Positions 59,445 to 64,000 of a stretch of DNA of 64,000 nucleotides are shown here, in pieces. The translations under genes were made by a program, and so were the position numbers. The DNA comes from Gordionus sp. m RMFG-2023 (taxonomy: Eukaryota > Nematomorpha > Gordioida > Chordodea > Parachordodidae), in NCBI RefSeq assembly GCF_954871325.1, contig NC_088776.1, positions 37,124,508 to 37,188,507 of the forward strand, given 5' to 3'. Below the pieces are notes generated by a model. The model was given only the letters and a program-made list of their open reading frames with translations, was not told the origin of the DNA and did no database searches. Positions within the stretch are counted from its first letter, which is position 1. The number at the start of each line of letters is the position of its first letter.

Positions 59445-60520
59445 TAACCTGATCGATATGCAATCAAACCCTGATCGTGAAAATAAATATATTTTAGTAT
59501 ACCAAGATCTTTTCACAAAGTTTGTGATTTTGAGGCCGATTAAAAACAAAACGGCTACCAATTTGGCAAAACATTTGATTTCTATATTTAATATATTTGG
59601 AGCTCCCAAAATACTCTACACAGATAATGGGCGTGAATTAAAAAACGAAGTTAAATTTAAATTAAAATATTTTATGATTACTATTAGTGTTGTTAAAAAG
59701 TCGAGTTCACCCGACTCCGAATCAGAATCTCTAGTCGTTAGTCGACTAACACAAGTCGTGAAATCGGGTCGTGAACTCAAGTCGACTAGAGGACGAATAT
59801 TTTTTTAAACTTGAGTCGTCGACTAGTGGACGAATATTTTAAATTTATTATTAATAAAAATAGATTTGTTCTGTTTTTTTAAATTTTTTATTTTAGACTT
59901 CCAACTTGAGATGTAAATAGGAATTATATACTTGAGTCGAATAGAGGACGAATAGTTCTATGAAGATGAACCTGAGTCGACTAGAGGACGAATATATCAA
60001 ATTAGTTATTATTTATTAAGAAGTCGACTCAAGTATATAGACTTGAGTTCACGACTCGAGTTCATAACTCAAGTCAGTTTGGGTCGATTTTTTCGACCCT
60101 AAACTTAGACTCAGTTTTCGACTAAGTCGACTCGACTCAGTCGATTAACAACACTAATTTACTATGGTATAATAATATTTTTCAGAGCATCCAAAAGCTC
60201 GTAGATATGTGGCCGGGATGCAAAATAATGCACGGAAGACGAAAAGATTCCATATCTCATGGATTAGTCGAGCGTGCTAATAAAGATATTATGGTATTTA
60301 TATTAAAACAAAATAAATTAATTTAGATATTTTTTAGAATAAATTACGCTGTTTTCTTCATGATAACAAAACAACGTGTTGGGCTAATGCGTTGGGAACG
60401 ATCCAGTTCCAAAAAAATATATCTTATCATAGAGGAATCAAATCATCACCCTATGAGGTTATGTTTGGACATAAACCTAATATCTGGGATTCCTCTTTGA
60501 CAAGTATAATTAAATTATAT
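59445..60520 (+). pseudogene. integrase core, right arm (fossil)
   Basis: Core pieces LIDMQSNPDRENKYI, ILYTDNGREL and VERANKDIM, then the same downstream segment as the left arm. The first part differs from the left copy in roughly a fifth of residues, while outer parts are nearly identical. A 472-bp element is inserted at 59,685-60,156. Confidence 0.8.
59685..60156. mobile_element. CGAGTCGA-rich element inserted in right arm only
   Basis: Ends TAGTGTTGTTAAAAAGTCGA and (complemented) TAGTGTTGTTAATCGACTGA. The interior is full of GAGTCGACT-like palindromes (ACTCAAGTCGACTAGAGGAC and others). The site shows ATTACTAT at the left and a one-base-longer version at the right. It is absent from the left arm, so it inserted after the arms became separate. 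Confidence 0.85.
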
Positions 60521-60733
60521 TTATGCAATTATAAATTTATTTAAACCAGAAAAATTGGAAGATACAGGAGATGATACTGGTATATTCTTTTATTATTATA
60601 CAATAAATTCGTTATAATATATTATAGCTTATTTGGATGACGATAAAAGCTATTTCCATAATCTGGTAAATTATACAGATTCGGAAGATTCTGGTAATAT
60701 ATTTTTATTTAATTAAAATATAATATTTTGTAG

Positions 60734-61200
60734 ATGAATTTGAAAACAATAGCAATTCTATCCGAGAAGATTGTATAACACCGGATCCTGGTATATATTT
60801 TTAAGATCCATTAGTTAACATATAATATTTTGTAGTTGATTTTGAAAACTATAGCAATTCTATCCGAGAAAATTATGTGTCACCGGATCCTAGTATATAT
60901 TTTTAAGATGCATTAGTTAACATATATAATATTTTGTAGTTGATTTTGAAAACAATAGCAATTCTATCCGAGAAGATTGTATATCACCGGATCCTGGTAT
61001 ATATTTTTAAGATGCATTAGTTAACATATAATATTTTGTAGTTGATTTTGAAAACAATAGCAATTCTATCCGAGAAGATTGTATATCACCGGATCCTGGT
61101 ATATATTTTTAAGTTGCATTAGTTAACATATAATATTTTGTAGTTGATTTTGAAAACAATAGCAATTCTATCCGAGAAGATTGTATAACACCGGATCCTG
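60734..61200 (+). repeat. five 57-bp exon-like repeats, right arm
   Basis: Mirror of the left-arm array: units at 60734-60790, 60836-60892, 60940-60996, 61042-61098 and 61144-61200, in the same order and nearly identical. Bounded by AG and GT, phase-symmetric, with gaps of about 45 bp. A diverged 57-bp relative follows at about 61,559-61,615. Confidence 0.85.
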
Positions 61201-61933
61201 GTATATATTTTTAAGATGCATTAGTTAACATATAATATTTTACAGTTAGGGGAGACTGGGGTTAGTCGAACCGATTTTTACAAAATTGGCTAGCTCCTGG
61301 TTTTTTTAGATAATATAAAAAATATATATGATTAGATACCTAAAACTATACTCTATAAAGGTGTCTTATAAAAAAATTTAAGAATATAGTCTTTTTTTTT
61401 TAATTTTATTTTTTGTAAAAGTAAAAATTGTCCAACAAGCCCCAATAGCGGGCTGAGGCAAACCACTTCAAGGGGCTTTCTAAACCATTAGTTTTGTAAG
61501 AAATGCATTTTTATTTGTTAATAATGATACGTATAGAATATTATATAATATTTTACAGCGGAATGTGAAAAGAATCACAAGTCTGTCCAAATATATTGCC
61601 CCTCTCCTGATCTAGGTATATATTTTTATTAGAAATATTTTTTAAAATTATAATATAAATCTTAATGACAAATTATTTTAAATGATTAGAAATTATTTAA
61701 AATTTTTCTCTTTGAAAAAAATATATTTCTTTAAAATCCTACATTACGATTCAATTTTCGTCTAATTTTTGTATAATCATATTTTTATACCTAGTATAAA
61801 GTGATGCTTTTATCTTGTAAAACTATTCAAATATTTTATAGCTACCGAAGACGATACCATTCGCAAACATATTAATGCGATCAAGAAAATTAGGAAAATT
61901 TCGAAAGAGGGTTTATTACTACAAGCTACAAAG

Positions 61934-62350
61934 ATGAAAAGAGATAGCGACAAAAAACTAAAACCTGGAGAAATTGGTGATTCCGTATTATTGCCAATTC
62001 CACCAGTCGATCAAGGGAGACTGGATCATAAAATGCTATTGGGAGTAATTACAGATAAATCCACAGATGGATTTTACAAATTAGGAACAAGTCGTGGCCA
62101 TTTATCTGGTCATTATGCTAGGTCACAATTTGACCTAGCAAAAAAAAACTATATTAACGTTGGAGATGTGCCACCAAGTTGTCATACCTTTAGAACAATG
62201 GTTGGCATGTCTTCAATAGGCTCTGGGCAAGGTTTTAAACGTTGCCATTGTAAACAAAATTGTAGGACAAATAGATGCAAATGCAAGGCATCTAATGTGT
62301 CCTGCAATTCACATTGTCATACAAAAAATAATTTATGTCAAAATAAATGA
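61934..62350 (+). pseudogene. integrase C-terminal segment, right arm (fossil)
   Basis: 138 open residues identical to the left-arm segment at 54,571-54,987, with the same Cys-rich end. The exact identity over more than 400 bp points to very recent duplication or ongoing gene conversion. Confidence 0.75.
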
Positions 62351-63370
62351 TTCATTTATATTTATATAGAATTATATAGTAATAAAAATTGTGTATTGTA
62401 AATATTGTTTTTTCTATTATGAAGATATAGTCTTATAGGGAAGGCTTGCTACCAATCCATTAATAATATGGCGTAAAAATGTATTTTAACATAATATTAA
62501 GTTGCGTATAAAGTTGGGGGGAGGGGGGAAGTAAAAAAATTATTTAAAAAAATTAAGAATATACTACTATGTCACAAAAATATTAAAAATATCGACCTTA
62601 TAAAATTTGTGAGAAATTTTTTTTTAAAAAAAGAGTATAAACCTAAAGAAAATTTAAAACAATAACTGGCCAAAGGCCTTCAAACAGAGAGCCTAGCATT
62701 TATCAATAAAATATAGTATAAAAAAAGTTACTCAAAGGCCTTTATTTCTCGAAAAAATCTTAGATGAACTTATAATGTTTGACGCATAATCTTAGTAATA
62801 AATATAAGGGCTAATAGTATTTAATGTACGCTATATTGCAACATAGTTAATTGCTAAAATTTATTTCGTTTATAAATATATTCATGAAAATGTATTTAGT
62901 GATAGATATACATCTCAATAGCTCTAACTTGTAATTTTAGATAGTTCACTAAAGTGAATAAATATTTAAAATATATTTACTCACAGAATTGAAATAAATA
63001 AGTCAAAGATATTATAGTTAGTTGATATACAAATACCGATGCAGGATTCTATATTTAAATATTTCGCAGTTAATATTTTAGAAAAAAATAGATTAATCCT
63101 AAAAATATTTTATTTATACATCGGTCTACTATTATAAATTATGTTAAAAAACATTTCCGGCTGCTATGAAGATTAAGGTGTAATCGTAATAGTAAAATTT
63201 TTTATCATTTGAGGTCATTAATGTATTCATGCTGAAATCTTGAAATTAATCAAATCAAGGCATTGACGATTTACAGGAAAATAATTCATCTTTAATTTTC
63301 AATATATAAATAATAGCGAATTTAGGAATTTTAATGTTAATATTCCTGTTAGTGTCTATATACTATAAAA
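62351..63370. other. non-coding outer part of right arm
   Basis: AT-rich with a GGGGGGAGGGGGG tract near 62,515. Mirrors 53,550-54,570 almost base for base. No coding frame in either arm. Confidence 0.7.
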
Positions 63371-63374
63371 CATA

Positions 63375-64000
63375 TCTAAACTGAAATTTTAATTTAACAC
63401 GTTTACTAAACATATTTTTACCTATTTACTTTAAAAAAACTAAAAAATATTCAAAAATAACGATTATGACAATTGTCACTTTTCCATAGTACATCTTCAC
63501 TGAAATATTAATTTAACATTTTTACAAAACATATTTTTACCTATTTACTTTAAAAAAAATCAAAAAAGTTCAAAAATAACGATTATAACAATTGTCACTT
63601 TTCCATAGTACACCTTCACTGAAATATTAATTTAACATGTTTACAAAACATATTTTTACCTATTTACTTTAAAAAAACTAAAAAATGTTCAAAAATAACG
63701 ATTATGACAATTGTCACTTTTCCATAGTAAATCTTCACTGAAATATTAATTTAACATGTTTACAAAACATAATTTTAACTATTTACTTTAAAAAAACTAA
63801 AAAATGTTCAAAAATAACGATTATGACAATTGTCACTTTTCCATAGTACATCTTTACTGAAATATTAATTTAACATGTTTACAAAACATATTTTTACCTA
63901 TTTACTTTGAAAAAACTAAAAAATGTTCAAAAATAACGATTATGACAATTGTCACTTTTCCATAGTACATCTTCACTGAAATATTAATTTAACATTTTTA
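63375..64000. repeat. 118-bp tandem array (right arm, cut by window end)
   Basis: At least five units of the same array as 51,565-53,545 in inverted orientation, each with TGACAATTGTCA. Continues beyond the window. Confidence 0.9.

Larger units (their letters stand above)
50430..64000. mobile_element. long inverted-repeat integrase element
   Basis: A giant inverted repeat centred near 58,460. Paired positions add up to 116,921 in the outer parts and about 116,930 near the centre. The left arm is at least 52,921-58,291 and the right arm 58,638-64,000, running off the window; the unpaired spacer is about 346 bp. Each arm carries a head-to-head copy of a KRBA2/Ginger-like integrase region, repeat arrays and a long non-coding tail. 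The element seems to have inserted into the Gypsy fossil at about 50,425. It is treated as a fossil; parts look partly open, with some breaks. No capsid or polymerase gene is visible in the part seen. An assembly artefact must be considered. Confidence 0.7.

Noticed and set aside
50430-64000. A Polinton or other capsid-bearing element
   Set aside because: An integrase with long terminal inverted repeats would fit, but no polymerase, capsid or ATPase segment is visible in the part seen; the integrase resembles the KRBA2/Ginger type.

Overview
The window is very AT-rich, intron-rich eukaryotic DNA full of transposon remains. One host gene is clear and looks whole: an UNC-45 family myosin chaperone on the minus strand. 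Its introns, together with the many hAT elements, a Helitron, LINE 3' ends and small inverted-repeat elements, point to an invertebrate animal, probably an arthropod. The sequence alone does not fix the species.

Layout. 1-4,365: downstream flank of unc-45, with a nonautonomous-looking hAT (793-2690), a 66-bp tandem duplication and a small inverted-repeat element. 4,366-35,897: unc-45, read here as 21 exons in one consistent frame giving about 949 codons plus a stop. Exons 1-6 are packed into 1.3 kb with introns of 42, 38, 43, 40 and 145 bp. Exons 7-21 are spread over 25 kb, and their long introns hold hAT elements, LINE 3' ends, inverted-repeat elements and an old Gypsy fragment. 36,043-36,224: a small element with a perfect 8-bp target duplication just upstream of the unc-45 start codon. 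36,300-36,700: a possible plus-strand gene fragment with very short introns. 36,780-40,751: a Helitron with both recognisable ends, two internal tandem arrays and a decayed Rep domain. 41,903-45,034: a Harbinger-like element interrupted by a younger hAT (42,808-44,658). 46,330-50,425: Gypsy LTR-retrotransposon fossil pieces on the minus strand.

50,430-64,000 is the most unusual part. It is a very long inverted repeat, centred near 58,460, of which the right arm runs off the window. Each arm carries, from the centre outward, a head-to-head copy of a KRBA2/Ginger-like integrase region, an array of five 57-bp exon-like repeats, a cysteine-rich C-terminal segment, a long non-coding stretch and an array of about 118-bp units each holding the palindrome TGACAATTGTCA. 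The left outer end holds a dense cluster of GGCAATGT palindromes. No capsid, envelope or polymerase gene is visible in the part seen.

Functionally, the host content is one chaperone gene. UNC-45 binds Hsp90 through its TPR domain and folds or assembles myosin through its UCS domain. The rest is mobile DNA in various states of decay.
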